DNA of 64,000 nt from SZUA-430 sp964561925 (GTDB taxonomy: Bacteria > Pseudomonadota > Alphaproteobacteria > Micropepsales > Micropepsaceae), in the NCBI GenBank assembly GCA_964561925.1, contig CAZLRW010000006.1, positions 1-64,000 of the forward strand, written 5' to 3'. The translations under genes and the position numbers were made by a program. Of this stretch, positions 34,588 through 43,159 are shown one piece after another. A model generated the notes under the pieces. It searched no databases and was not told the origin of the DNA. It was given only the letters and a program-made list of their open reading frames with translations. Position 1 is the stretch's first letter; every line of letters begins with the position of its first letter.

Positions 34588-34602
34588 TTAAAGTGAGTTT
34601 AA
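34588..34602. promoter_or_regulatory. CtrA box in flgB/fliO intergenic region
   Basis: TTAA-AGTGAGT-TTAA, a perfect match to the CtrA consensus TTAA-N7-TTAA. It lies 62 bp upstream of flgB and about 160 bp upstream of fliO, so it could control both divergent operons. Confidence 0.75.
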
Positions 34603-34763
34603 GACGGCCGCGAATATTCGCAGCCTTAACCGCGCGCATGGCTGCCGAGAGCGAAAAGCGGTCCCGCGTTTACCCGGCGCTAACCGGGAAAAATCTGCCG
34701 CTGTTTAGCCCGACTTAAGGTTAGCGCCTCATCTTTGCGGCCATAGACGCGAACGAGACAACG

Positions 34764-35093
34764 ATGGATCCGACCGACTATTTGCGCTTTGCCGCCGCGC
34801 TGATCTTCGTCCTGGCGCTGATCGGCGCCGCAGCCTTCGCACTGCGCGCCTTCGGCTTCATGTCGCTGGGCACCCGCCGCCCCGGCGAACGCCGCCTGAA
34901 CGTGGTCGAGACGTTGATGCTCGACGCGCGCCGCCGCCTCGTCATCGTGCGCCGCGACGACAAGGAACATCTTCTCCTTCTGTCCGCCCAGGGCGAGACC
35001 GTGCTCGAGAACGGCATCGACGCGCTCGTCGTGCCCGAGCCGCAGCTGACCGGATCGAGCTTCGTCACCATCAAGACGGAACAGCGCCTGTGA
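34764..35093 (+). CDS. fliO: Flagellar biosynthesis protein FliO
   Basis: 109 aa with one N-terminal membrane segment (FAAALIFVLALIGAAAFALRAF) and a basic cytoplasmic part containing RRLNVVETLMLDARRRLVIVRRDDKEHLLLLSAQGE, the FliO signature. FliO helps assemble the FliP gate ring. Its stop overlaps the fliP start (ATGA-type overlap, 35090-35093). Confidence 0.93.
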   Translation: MDPTDYLRFAAALIFVLALIGAAAFALRAFGFMSLGTRRPGERRLNVVETLMLDARRRLVIVRRDDKEHLLLLSAQGETVLENGIDALVVPEPQLTGSSFVTIKTEQRL

Positions 35094-35824
35094 AGACGGT
35101 CCTCTACGCGCTTCTGGCGCTTGGCGCGCTCGCACTCGCGATCGAACCCGCCGCCGCCCAACAGGTCACGCTCGACCTCGGCAAGGGCAACGGCATGACC
35201 GAGCGCCTCATCCAAATCGTGGCCCTGGTCACGATCTTGAGCGTGGCCCCCTCGATCTTGATCATGGTGACGAGCTTCGTGCGCATCGTCGTCGTGCTCT
35301 CGCTCTTGCGCACCGCGATCGGCATCCAGCAGAGCCCGCCGAACAGCGTGATTATCGCGCTGGCGCTCTTCCTGACCGCCTTCATCATGGGTCCGACGTT
35401 CGAAAGCGCCTACAAGGACGGCATCGCGCCCCTGATGGCCGAGGAAGTCGAGGCCGCCGAAGCGTTCGAGAAGACGACCGCGCCGGTCGCGGCCTTCATG
35501 TTGAAGCACGTGCGCGAAAGCGACCTTCAACTGTTCTTCAATCTCGCCAAGCAGACGCCGCCAGCGACGCCGGACGCGACGCCGCTGCGCATTCTGATTC
35601 CCGCCTTCATGATCAGCGAGCTGAGGCGTGCGTTCGAAATCGGCTTCCTGCTGTTCATCCCGTTCCTGATCATCGACCTCGTCGTCGCCTCGCTCTTGAT
35701 GGCGATGGGCATGATGATGCTGCCCCCGGTGACGATCTCGCTGCCGTTCAAGCTGATCTTCTTCGTCCTCGTCGACGGCTGGGCCCTCGTCGCCGGCAGC
35801 CTCGTCCAAAGCTACTCGGGCTGA
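35090..35824 (+). CDS. fliP: Flagellar export apparatus protein FliP
   Basis: 244-residue FliP with an N-terminal signal peptide and four membrane segments. Seen: LTILSVAPSILIMVTSFVRIVVVLSLLRTAIG (first transmembrane block), the periplasmic loop, and LMAMGMMMLPPVTISLPFKLIFFVLVDGWALVAGSLVQSY at the end. FliP pentamers form the export gate core. Together with fliO it forms a two-gene operon diverging from flgB. Confidence 0.97.
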   Translation: MKTVLYALLALGALALAIEPAAAQQVTLDLGKGNGMTERLIQIVALVTILSVAPSILIMVTSFVRIVVVLSLLRTAIGIQQSPPNSVIIALALFLTAFIMGPTFESAYKDGIAPLMAEEVEAAEAFEKTTAPVAAFMLKHVRESDLQLFFNLAKQTPPATPDATPLRILIPAFMISELRRAFEIGFLLFIPFLIIDLVVASLLMAMGMMMLPPVTISLPFKLIFFVLVDGWALVAGSLVQSYSG

Positions 35825-35852
35825 CGCTCGGGCGCTTTGCGTGGCCCTTGTC

Positions 35853-36167
35853 TCACTTTGGCGGTTTGATCAGTCGGTAAAGGTCTCGACTGCCGTCGAC
35901 CACGCGCCAGACGTAGATGCCATCGCCGGTCTCGCGCGGTTCATAGAACACTACCCATCTCAGAACGACAAAACTTCGTGGCTGACCTTCGAGGTCGTCG
36001 CGAACGCGGCCAAGCAGCGGTGACTCGGCCAACGATTCGAGCGTCTCCTCCACTCGTTCGAACACGGAGACAGCACGCTCCACGCCGCTCTGGTGCGCCA
36101 GATAGGAGAATATAGCGTCCAAGTCGGCGTCGGCCGCTCGAGAAAGCAGGTAACGCCGCTTCGCCAC
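35853..36167 (-). CDS. ParE/RelE-type toxin
   Basis: 104 aa of the ParE/RelE superfamily: RRYLLSRAADADLDAIFSYLA (first helix), AESPLLGRVRDDL, then SFVVLRWVVFYEPRE and a C-terminal YVWRVVDGSRDLYRLI, the characteristic fold end. I chose GTG 36167 as start because it yields a standard N-terminus and leaves 7 bp to the upstream antitoxin; an ATG further up would overlap the antitoxin. ParE types poison gyrase, RelE types cut mRNA; the sequence favours ParE. Its 3' end converges on fliP. Confidence 0.82.
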   Translation of the reverse strand: MAKRRYLLSRAADADLDAIFSYLAHQSGVERAVSVFERVEETLESLAESPLLGRVRDDLEGQPRSFVVLRWVVFYEPRETGDGIYVWRVVDGSRDLYRLIKPPK

Positions 36168-36174
36168 GACACGT

Positions 36175-36396
36175 CTAGCGAGATTTGAGTCGCTGTTGCT
36201 GCCGTATCCGCTTGGCGCCGTCGGCGGCAATCTCCTTCACGGAACGGCGCGAATGAATGCCCTTCTGAATCTCGCTGCGGGCTTTCTTGATCGAAGCGTT
36301 GAGATCGTCCTCCCGCTCCGCGACAAGCGCGTCCACGTCGGTCTCAGCAAAGCCGCGACGCCGAGCAGCAGGTTTTCCTTTTGCTTCCGAATTCAT
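36175..36396 (-). CDS. Antitoxin of the ParE-type pair
   Basis: 73 aa, basic and helical: MNSEAKGKPAARRRGFAETD, then VAEREDDLNASIKKARSEIQKGIHSRRSVKEIAADG. The ending resembles the C-terminal half of antitoxins that wrap around ParE, though it is not a canonical ParD ribbon-helix-helix. It lies just upstream of the toxin on the same strand, in the usual antitoxin-toxin order. Such proteins usually repress their own promoter. Confidence 0.72.
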   Translation of the reverse strand: MNSEAKGKPAARRRGFAETDVDALVAEREDDLNASIKKARSEIQKGIHSRRSVKEIAADGAKRIRQQQRLKSR

Positions 36397-36424
36397 GCTT
36401 CATCCTATCGGGAAGCTCAGTGTG

Positions 36425-38251
36425 CTACAAGCGGGCACGCGACGCGCGAGAGCTTGTGATCGCTGCCGCCGGCTCGCGCAACGCCTCCGCCCGCTCCGTC
36501 ACCAGCCGCCCGATATGCGCCGCGATCCGCTGCGCGCCGCGGCCGTCGACGTTCATGCGGCCGGCTTTCGCCATGGCCCGCCGCCGCACCGCATCCTCGA
36601 GCAACGCCTCCACCGCTTCCGCGATGTCGCCCTCACGTACCCGCGCGGCCAATCCCAACGACTGACCCATGCCCGCACGTTCGAACGCGGACGCCGATGC
36701 GGCATGATCCTCCGTCAAGCACAGATAGAGCGCCGGCACGCCGAGCGCGGCGAGCTCGTAGGCCGTGACGCCGAAACTGACGAGCCCGAGATCGGCCTCG
36801 CTCATCAGCCGCGGCAGATCGTTCGGACTGCGCACGATCGAAAACCGCGGCGCAAGACGCGCGACCTCGGCCTCGAGCCGCGCCTCCGCGCCAGGCCCGA
36901 TCACGACCGTCGCATCGAATTTCGGCGCGAGCGCGTTCAGCGCGCGCACCGCGACCCGCGTCAATCCTTGCGGATCCGAGCCGCCCATCGACACGACGAT
37001 GCGCGGCCGCCCTTCGCGCCGCGCGAACGGCGGCATGGTCTCTTGCCCCAGCACGACCCATTCCCAACCGACATAGGGTTCGGCTTCCGCACCTTCCCAA
37101 TTCATCTGAAAGACCTGCGGCACCGGCGGATAGAACGAAGCGTCCGCCGCCAATCGCCGCGCGCTCGCATCGTCGATCAGCGCGACGATCGTGTCCGCCC
37201 CGCGCAGGCGCAACACCGCCGTGGCCGAAAGGTCGCTGCGAATGTCGAGCACGGTCGCGACCGGCGTGTACGTCTCGACGAGCCCGAGCAGCCAATCGAT
37301 CTCCGTCGCGTCGCGAGGCAGCGTGTCGACGGCAAACCCTTCCGCGCGCACCGGCTCGACCGCAAGCGCATCGTCGCGCATCGCAAAGCGCACGCCGAAG
37401 CCTTGCCGGTCGCGCAACGCGCGCGCAACGCTGAGGCAGCGCCGCACATGCCCGAGCCCGATCTGCGCCCCGCCGTCGCAACGCACGATCACGGTGCCGC
37501 TCTGCGCGGTTGCGGCCTTCTGCTGCACATGCGCGTTGAGGTCGAGCAAGGCGGGCTCCCGGTTCAACAGCGCCACGAGATCGGTCAGCGTCGCCTCGCC
37601 CGCTTGCGCGTGCAGCCGCTCATAAATCGTTTCGATGAACGTCACGTCGGCGGGTGTATCGACCGAGAGCCGCGCGCCCTTGAAGCGCCACTTCCCCGGC
37701 AGGTCGATCTGCGCCACCTTAACGAAATCCGGATGAAGCTTGAAATAGGCCGACACGTGCTCGCGCGCGACCGGATCGTCGTGCGCCTTGACGACGAGCT
37801 TGTCCAGCGCCCAGCGCGTCATCGGATCGGCGCCGTCGTGGATCGCCGACAGCCCCGGCTTCAGCATCACGAAGTCCGCCTGATGGCGCATCAGCTCGCG
37901 GATCAGATGATCGACGAATCCCGCATCGACCAGCGGCGCGTCCGCGTTCACCCGCACGATGATGTCGGGATCGATCGTGTGCGCGGCCAGCGCAAAGCGG
38001 CCGAGCACATCGTCCTCCGGCCCGCGCACCACAATCGCGCCTTGCGCCTCGGCGTACGCGGCCAGCGTGTCGTCCGCCGGATCGCTCGTCGTCGCGACGC
38101 AGATCGTCGTGATCAGCTCGGACTTCCGCAAGCGGTGCAGAATGTGCCAGAGCAAAGGCTGCCCCACGATCGGCTTCAACACTTTGCCAGGCAGGCGCGT
38201 CGAACGCATGCGCGCCTGAACGACGGCGGCAATGTGCGATTTCTTGGTCAT
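36425..38251 (-). CDS. Fused cytidylyltransferase (SpsF-like) and PseG-like nucleotidase
   Basis: 608 aa. Residues 1 to about 250 match SpsF/acylneuraminate-cytidylyltransferase-like proteins: AAVVQARMRSTRLPGKVL at 8-25 and VRVNADAPLVDAGFVD, giving CMP-activation of a nonulosonic acid. Residues about 253-600 match PseG, the UDP-sugar hydrolase of pseudaminic acid synthesis: IVRCDGGAQIGLGHVRRC with catalytic-type H268, then VVSMGGSDPQG. In Caulobacter nomenclature the parts correspond to FlmC- and FlmD-type steps. Downstream of the PseI-like gene by 3 bp, so the two form one operon. Confidence 0.85.
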   Translation of the reverse strand: MTKKSHIAAVVQARMRSTRLPGKVLKPIVGQPLLWHILHRLRKSELITTICVATTSDPADDTLAAYAEAQGAIVVRGPEDDVLGRFALAAHTIDPDIIVRVNADAPLVDAGFVDHLIRELMRHQADFVMLKPGLSAIHDGADPMTRWALDKLVVKAHDDPVAREHVSAYFKLHPDFVKVAQIDLPGKWRFKGARLSVDTPADVTFIETIYERLHAQAGEATLTDLVALLNREPALLDLNAHVQQKAATAQSGTVIVRCDGGAQIGLGHVRRCLSVARALRDRQGFGVRFAMRDDALAVEPVRAEGFAVDTLPRDATEIDWLLGLVETYTPVATVLDIRSDLSATAVLRLRGADTIVALIDDASARRLAADASFYPPVPQVFQMNWEGAEAEPYVGWEWVVLGQETMPPFARREGRPRIVVSMGGSDPQGLTRVAVRALNALAPKFDATVVIGPGAEARLEAEVARLAPRFSIVRSPNDLPRLMSEADLGLVSFGVTAYELAALGVPALYLCLTEDHAASASAFERAGMGQSLGLAARVREGDIAEAVEALLEDAVRRRAMAKAGRMNVDGRGAQRIAAHIGRLVTERAEALREPAAAITSSRASRARL

Positions 38252-38254
38252 GAT

Positions 38255-39121
38255 CTAAGCAGCCTCGGGGCGCCACGTGCGCCGAATGTGTGTGAGCGGA
38301 CGCATGCCGTCCTGAGGGTCGGCACGCCAGTCGCGATCGGGAAGTTCGGACGGCAGCGGTTCCTTCACGCCCGTGCCGTCTGCACGTTCGCCCGCGCGCA
38401 CCATCGCGATGACGGGCGCCATCTCGTGCGGCAGCCAGCAATGCCCCGCCGCATACTCCGCGCCCGTCGCGTCGAGATCGAGATGGAACTCGACCATCGG
38501 CGCCCGAAATTTTGAAACCGCGCGCAGGATCACGCCCGGGGACACGGTGTGATCGGACCAGCCGCAGGGATACCCGGTCGCCGCAGCGATCGTTTCGATC
38601 GCGGCGAGGTTCGCCTCTTCGGGCGGCGTCGGATAGGCCGACACGGTGTGAAGCAGCGTCACCTGGCGCGCGCCGTGCCGGCGCAGGACCTCGGCCGCGT
38701 GTTTGATCTCGCCGATCGTCGCCATGCCGGTCGAGAGAATCACGGGCTTGCCCGTTTCCGCGCACGCGGCAAGCAACGCATCCCACATCAACTCGTAGGA
38801 TGCGATCTTGTAGGCGTCGACGTGGGGCCGCAATTCCTCGACCGCCTTCAAATAGAACGGCGTGCACATGAACTGCACGCCCCGCGCCCGGCAGCGTTCG
38901 GCGATCGCCGGCAGAAACGAGACCGGCAGTTCCCAGTCCCGCCGCGCGCGATGCTTGGCGCTTTGCGCCAGAATCTCGGGCGCGAACATCTCGTCGATCT
39001 TGAACAGCTGAAACTTGACCGCGCCGCACCCGATCTCGGCCGCCCGGTCGATGAACGCGAACGCCCGCGTCAGATCGCGATCGTGATTGCTCGACACCTC
39101 GGCAATGAAGAGGCAGTCCAT
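38255..39121 (-). CDS. NeuB/PseI-type nonulosonic acid synthase, lacking SAF domain
   Basis: 288-residue TIM-barrel synthase condensing a hexosamine derivative with phosphoenolpyruvate. Seen: LFIAEVSSNHDRDLTRAFAF at the start, GAVKFQLFKIDEMF, KIASYELMWDALL, ILSTGMATIGEI, and GWSDHTVSPG, the usual NeuB/SpsE signature. Canonical NeuB/PseI is about 345 residues with a C-terminal antifreeze-like (SAF) domain; here the protein ends after a short basic tail, so that domain is missing. Start ATG 39121 (MDCLF); ATG 39133 adds four residues. Divergent from a methyltransferase gene. Confidence 0.85.
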   Translation of the reverse strand: MDCLFIAEVSSNHDRDLTRAFAFIDRAAEIGCGAVKFQLFKIDEMFAPEILAQSAKHRARRDWELPVSFLPAIAERCRARGVQFMCTPFYLKAVEELRPHVDAYKIASYELMWDALLAACAETGKPVILSTGMATIGEIKHAAEVLRRHGARQVTLLHTVSAYPTPPEEANLAAIETIAAATGYPCGWSDHTVSPGVILRAVSKFRAPMVEFHLDLDATGAEYAAGHCWLPHEMAPVIAMVRAGERADGTGVKEPLPSELPDRDWRADPQDGMRPLTHIRRTWRPEAA

Positions 39122-39146
39122 CCCCGAAACCATCCGTAAACGCCCG

Positions 39147-39161
39147 TTAACCAATTCTAAA
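39147..39161. promoter_or_regulatory. CtrA-like box between PseI-like gene and methyltransferase
   Basis: TTAA-CCAATTC-TAAA: one half-site is perfect, the other differs by one base. It lies in the 27-40 bp between two divergent starts, overlapping the plus-strand start codon by one base. Suggestive only. Confidence 0.35.
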
Positions 39162-40156
39162 TGCCGGAGCGTTACCAACTTCATAACGACGTAGCGCCGA
39201 GGGCCCGCGTGATCGCAACAAAAGCACAACATCCCGAACGCGTTGCCGAAGGCGCACATCGAGGCAGCGTCGTCGACCGCGCGAACGGTTACAGCGTCGT
39301 CGCCTGCGAAAGCTGCGGCTTCCGCCACGTGCTGCCGTTGCCCAGCGCGGCCGAGCAGCGCGCGGCCTACGAAGAAGCCTACTATCGCGACGAGAAGCCG
39401 ACGTACCTGGCGCGCGCTCGCGAAGATGCTGAGTGGTCGCGCCTCGCATGGGATGACCGCCTCTCGCTGTTCGAGGATCTGTTGAGCCGCGAAGCGACAC
39501 GCCCGCTTGCCATACTCGATATCGGCTGCGGCCCCGGTTGGTTCCTGCAAGCGGCCGCCGAACGCGGCTGGAAGGCGCAGGGCATCGAACCTTCGCGCCA
39601 AGCGGCCGCCCATGCGCAAAGCCTCGGCCTCGACGTTGCGAACGCGATGTTCGACGCCGACAGCGCGGCAAAGCTCGACCGTGCCGACGTCGTGCACTTG
39701 AACAACATGCTGGAGCACGTCGCCGATCCCGTTGCGCTGCTCCGCCTCGCGGTCGCGCGCGCATGGCCCGGCGGTTTGGTCTGCGTGGGCGTTCCGAACG
39801 ACTACAACGCTTTACAGGAAGCCGCGCGCGCAGCCGGCGCCGCCCCGTGGTGGATCGCCCCGCCGCATCATCTGAACTACTTCGACTTCGCCTCGCTCGA
39901 AGCGCTGCTCGAACGCCTCGGCCTCGAAGTGGTAGAAGCGCTGACGAGTTTCCCGATGGAGCTCTTCCTGCTCATGGGTGAGAACTACGTCGGCGACGAC
40001 GCCATCGGCCGCGCCTGTCACACCCGGCGCAAGCAGTTCGACCTCGCGCTGGAAAAGGCGGGCTTAGGTCCCGTGCGCCGCAAACTCTACGGCGCGCTCG
40101 CCAAGGCCGGCATCGGCCGCGAAGCGATCATCGTCGCCAGAAAGCCGATGGCCTGA
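39161..40156 (+). CDS. Class I SAM-dependent methyltransferase
   Basis: 331 aa. The Rossmann motif LAILDIGCGPGWFLQAAAERGW is followed by VVHLNNMLEHVADPVALLRLAV, typical of Methyltransf_23-like glycan methyltransferases. An N-terminal ACESCGF pair hints at half a zinc knuckle. First gene of a ten-gene plus-strand run through pseC; 2 bp upstream of the sulfotransferase. Substrate unknown, most likely a sugar. Confidence 0.85.
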   Translation: MPERYQLHNDVAPRARVIATKAQHPERVAEGAHRGSVVDRANGYSVVACESCGFRHVLPLPSAAEQRAAYEEAYYRDEKPTYLARAREDAEWSRLAWDDRLSLFEDLLSREATRPLAILDIGCGPGWFLQAAAERGWKAQGIEPSRQAAAHAQSLGLDVANAMFDADSAAKLDRADVVHLNNMLEHVADPVALLRLAVARAWPGGLVCVGVPNDYNALQEAARAAGAAPWWIAPPHHLNYFDFASLEALLERLGLEVVEALTSFPMELFLLMGENYVGDDAIGRACHTRRKQFDLALEKAGLGPVRRKLYGALAKAGIGREAIIVARKPMA

Positions 40157-40158
40157 GG

Positions 40159-40995
40159 ATGAGCGCGGAAACCACGCCTTTGTTCGTCGTCTCCTCCGGT
40201 CGCTCCGGCACGGCGACGATGGAACGCCTGTTCGCCTGCTTCCCGCAGGTCGAGATGCACCACGAATACATGGTGCACCACATTCAGCCGGCCGCCGTGA
40301 AGTATCACATGGGCCTCATCGGTCTCGGCGAGGCGATGCACGCGCTGCGCACCACGCACGCCGCCGCCATCCACTATTCCGACGCGCTGATCTGGGGCGA
40401 CTCGTCGAACAAGCTCTCCTGGCTGATCCCCGCGCTGAACCACATCTTCCCGACCGCGCGCTTCGTCCATCTGATCCGCGACGGTCGCAAAGTTGCGAGT
40501 TCTTATTTCCACAAACTGGGCAACGAGTGCTACGACGACCACGCGACGGCGGTGATCCAACGTTACTACGACGCCCGCGGCGAACTGCCCGCGCCGCCGC
40601 CGGAGAAGCGCTATTGGTGGCCGCTGCCGCCGCGCGGTCACATGCAGGAACTGGAGTTCCTGACCTACAATCAGTTCCAGCGCATCGCTTTCCATTGGGC
40701 GGAGATCAACCGCACGATCGTCCACGACCTGGACCCGATCCCCAAGGAGCGCCGCCACACGGTGCGTCTCGAAGATCTCGCAGCCCGCGCCGACGCCCGC
40801 CACACATTGCTGAATTTTCTGGGTTTGCCCTGGGACGACCGCATCATGGGTCTCTTGAACCGTCCCCACAACGTCAACCGCCCCGAGGACTACCCGCTGA
40901 CGCCCGAGCAGACGCAGCAATTCAACCTCATTGCCGGCGACGTCATGCAGATGTTCGGCTACGACCGCCGCCCCGAGTACCGGGTGGCGTACTGA
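40159..40995 (+). CDS. PAPS-dependent sulfotransferase family protein
   Basis: 278 aa. The 5'-phosphosulfate-binding motif FVVSSGRSGTATMERLF lies at 9-25 (R15, S16, G17, T18), and the 3'-phosphate motif VHLIRDGRKVASSYFHKLG follows near 105-120. These match bacterial sulfotransferases acting on carbohydrates or lipid-linked glycans. No membrane segment. Followed by an 88-bp spacer with a GGGGTTAGA-type stem-loop before the next gene. Confidence 0.85.
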   Translation: MSAETTPLFVVSSGRSGTATMERLFACFPQVEMHHEYMVHHIQPAAVKYHMGLIGLGEAMHALRTTHAAAIHYSDALIWGDSSNKLSWLIPALNHIFPTARFVHLIRDGRKVASSYFHKLGNECYDDHATAVIQRYYDARGELPAPPPEKRYWWPLPPRGHMQELEFLTYNQFQRIAFHWAEINRTIVHDLDPIPKERRHTVRLEDLAARADARHTLLNFLGLPWDDRIMGLLNRPHNVNRPEDYPLTPEQTQQFNLIAGDVMQMFGYDRRPEYRVAY

Positions 40996-41083
40996 CGGGG
41001 GTTAGAGGGGTCTAAACCCCACCTTAACTACAAACGTCCGACGCTTGCGCCCGGTTTCTCCCTCACCCGGGATTTCGCCCTTC

Positions 41084-42256
41084 ATGTCCTTCTCGTGCGA
41101 TCTCTGCAGCGGCACTGCTTTGGAGCAGGTCTACGCGCCGCAAAATTCCGTCCGTAGGCTGACCGTTTGGCTGTGCACGCATTGCGGCCTTCTGCAAAGC
41201 CTGCCGCGCGCCGACCGCGCGCCGCGCAACGGCGCCACCGTCTCCGCCGGCGCCGACTGGGGCAACCTGCGCTACGGCAAGGGTTTTCGCGCCGAGGCGA
41301 ATCTCGCGACGCTGCGCCCGTTCCTGAACAGGAACAAGAACCTGCGCGTGCTCGACGTCGGCGCCAACCGCGGCGCCTTCGCGCTCGAACTGAAGGCCGC
41401 CTTCCCGAAAGCGAGCGTCATCGGCATCGAGCCCGACGAACGCGTCGTCGGCGCCTGGGCAGGCAAACAAGGTTTCACCTGGCTGCACGCGCGCCTCGAA
41501 GACACGCGCCTCGAAAACGAAGGGTTCGACGTCGTCTACTCCTGCCACACGCTGGAACATTTGCGCAGCGCGCGCGAAGCCCTGCTCGCGCACCGCGCGA
41601 CGCTTGCGCCCTCGGGCTATCTCTTCCTCGAAGTGCCGAACACCGCGGTGATGGCGTCGAACGACATCGTCGAGGAATTCTTCATCGACAAGCACCTCTA
41701 CCATTTCTCGTCGCGCACGCTCGCGCGCCTGCTTTCGGCCACCGGCTTTCGCGCCGTCGCACTCGGCGACACGCGCGACGCCGTCAACCTCACGATCGTC
41801 GCGGTCAAGGCCGACGCCGCCGCGCACGCGCTTCAAGCCGATCCGCAGGAAGTGGAAGCCGCCGCCGCGCTGATGTCGAGCTACCACGCGCAACGCATGC
41901 AGAACTTGGCGGCCCTCGCCCATGTCGCGCGCATGATCGACGCCATGGCGCCGCGCAAGGTCGCGATTTGGGGCGCAGGCCGCCTCTTGAACAGCCTGAT
42001 TCAGAACGGCGGACTAAAGCCCCAAGCGCTTGCCGCAGTCGTCGACAAGCATCTGATCCGTTACGCCAGCGAAGCGCATGGCATCCGTCTGACCGCACCC
42101 GAAGATCTGGGCCGCGTGAAGCCGGACGTCGTCGTCGTCATGTCCCGCTCCTTCGCCGACGAAATCCGTCAGGAAGCGCAAGCACGCGCGCCGGGCTGCG
42201 AGGTCCTGGCCTACACCGATCTACTCGCCCGCGCCAAAACGCAAATGGCGGCCTAA
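41084..42256 (+). CDS. Sugar C-methyltransferase-like protein (zinc-binding N-domain)
   Basis: 390 aa in three parts: an N-terminal zinc knuckle with C5, C8, C31 and C34 (CDLC ... CTHC), a SAM-binding domain with LRVLDVGANRGAFALEL at 88-104, and a C-terminal Rossmann-like domain (PRKVAIWGAGRLLNSLIQNGG). This order matches NDP-hexose C-methyltransferases that branch deoxysugars. Start ATG 41084, chosen to begin with the zinc motif. Next to the split transketolase, it suggests building a branched or modified sugar; substrate unproven. Confidence 0.8.
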   Translation: MSFSCDLCSGTALEQVYAPQNSVRRLTVWLCTHCGLLQSLPRADRAPRNGATVSAGADWGNLRYGKGFRAEANLATLRPFLNRNKNLRVLDVGANRGAFALELKAAFPKASVIGIEPDERVVGAWAGKQGFTWLHARLEDTRLENEGFDVVYSCHTLEHLRSAREALLAHRATLAPSGYLFLEVPNTAVMASNDIVEEFFIDKHLYHFSSRTLARLLSATGFRAVALGDTRDAVNLTIVAVKADAAAHALQADPQEVEAAAALMSSYHAQRMQNLAALAHVARMIDAMAPRKVAIWGAGRLLNSLIQNGGLKPQALAAVVDKHLIRYASEAHGIRLTAPEDLGRVKPDVVVVMSRSFADEIRQEAQARAPGCEVLAYTDLLARAKTQMAA

Positions 42257-42259
42257 CCG

Positions 42260-43159
42260 ATGAACGCTCTCGCCCTCATCTCGAAACCGACGACACGTTC
42301 CGCATCGTCGCTGTCGCTTGCCACGTTGAGCGAACACGCCGCGGAGATTCGCCGCCTCGCGATCGCCGCGATCTATCGCGCGACGTCGGGCCACCCCGGC
42401 GGCGCACTCTCCTGCGCCGATTTGCTGGCCGTCCTTTACGGCGACGAACTCGGCCTCGATGCGCAAAAGCGCATGGCGCCCGACCGCAACCGCTTCGTTC
42501 TCTCCAAGGGCCACGCCGCGCCCGCGCTCTACGCCGCCTGGGCATCGTTCGGTTTGATGGAGCCGAAGGAAGCGCTCGCGCTGCGCAAACTCGGCGCCAA
42601 GGCGCAAGGCCATCCGCACGTGCTCGACACCCCGCTCGCCGAAACGAGCACCGGTTCGCTCGGCCAAGGCTTCTCCGTCGCACTCGGCATGGCGATGGGC
42701 CTCAAGCACCAAAAGATCGCCGCGCGCGTGTACGCGCTGCTCGGCGACGGCGAACTGCAGGAAGGCGAAATCTGGGAAGGCGCGATGTGTGCCGCCCACC
42801 ACAAGCTGACAAACCTCTGCGCGATCATAGACTACAACAAGCTGCAGTCCGACGACCGCAACGCGGCGATCATGGGTCTCGAACCCTTGGCGCAGAAATG
42901 GCGCGCGTTCGGCTGGCACACGATCGAGATCCAAGGTCACGACATTGCGGCGATCATCGCCGCCTTCGACGAAGCCCGCGCCGTGCGCTGGCGCCCGACC
43001 GTGATCGTCGCCAACACGGTCAAGGGCAAAGGCGTCCCCGAAATGGAAGACCAGCCGCTTTGGCACGGCAGCGTGAAGCTGACGCGCGAACAGGCCGGCT
43101 TCGCGCTGAAGTCGCTCGACACATCGGCCGAGAAGACCAAGGAGTTGCTCGATGGCTAG
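42260..43159 (+). CDS. Transketolase, N-terminal (ThDP-binding) subunit
   Basis: 299 aa, the N-terminal half of a transketolase made as two chains. Seen: GHPGGALSCADLLAVLYGDEL, then KGHAAPALYAAW, and the ThDP/metal motif LGDGELQEGEIWEGAM with NKLQSD after it. It overlaps the C-terminal subunit gene by 8 bp. Split transketolases occur in secondary sugar pathways; this pair, beside glycan genes, is unlikely to be the housekeeping pentose-phosphate enzyme. Confidence 0.9.
   Translation: MNALALISKPTTRSASSLSLATLSEHAAEIRRLAIAAIYRATSGHPGGALSCADLLAVLYGDELGLDAQKRMAPDRNRFVLSKGHAAPALYAAWASFGLMEPKEALALRKLGAKAQGHPHVLDTPLAETSTGSLGQGFSVALGMAMGLKHQKIAARVYALLGDGELQEGEIWEGAMCAAHHKLTNLCAIIDYNKLQSDDRNAAIMGLEPLAQKWRAFGWHTIEIQGHDIAAIIAAFDEARAVRWRPTVIVANTVKGKGVPEMEDQPLWHGSVKLTREQAGFALKSLDTSAEKTKELLDG

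Noticed and set aside
36287..38515. Long plus-strand frame opposite the cytidylyltransferase-PseG fusion
   Set aside because: Arginine/histidine-rich with no recognisable motif, while the minus strand has clear catalytic motifs.
40997..41020. GGGG-TTAGA / TCTAA-CCCC stem-loop after the sulfotransferase
   Set aside because: The stem has an internal mismatch and no T-run, so I would not call it a terminator; it may only slow transcription within the operon.
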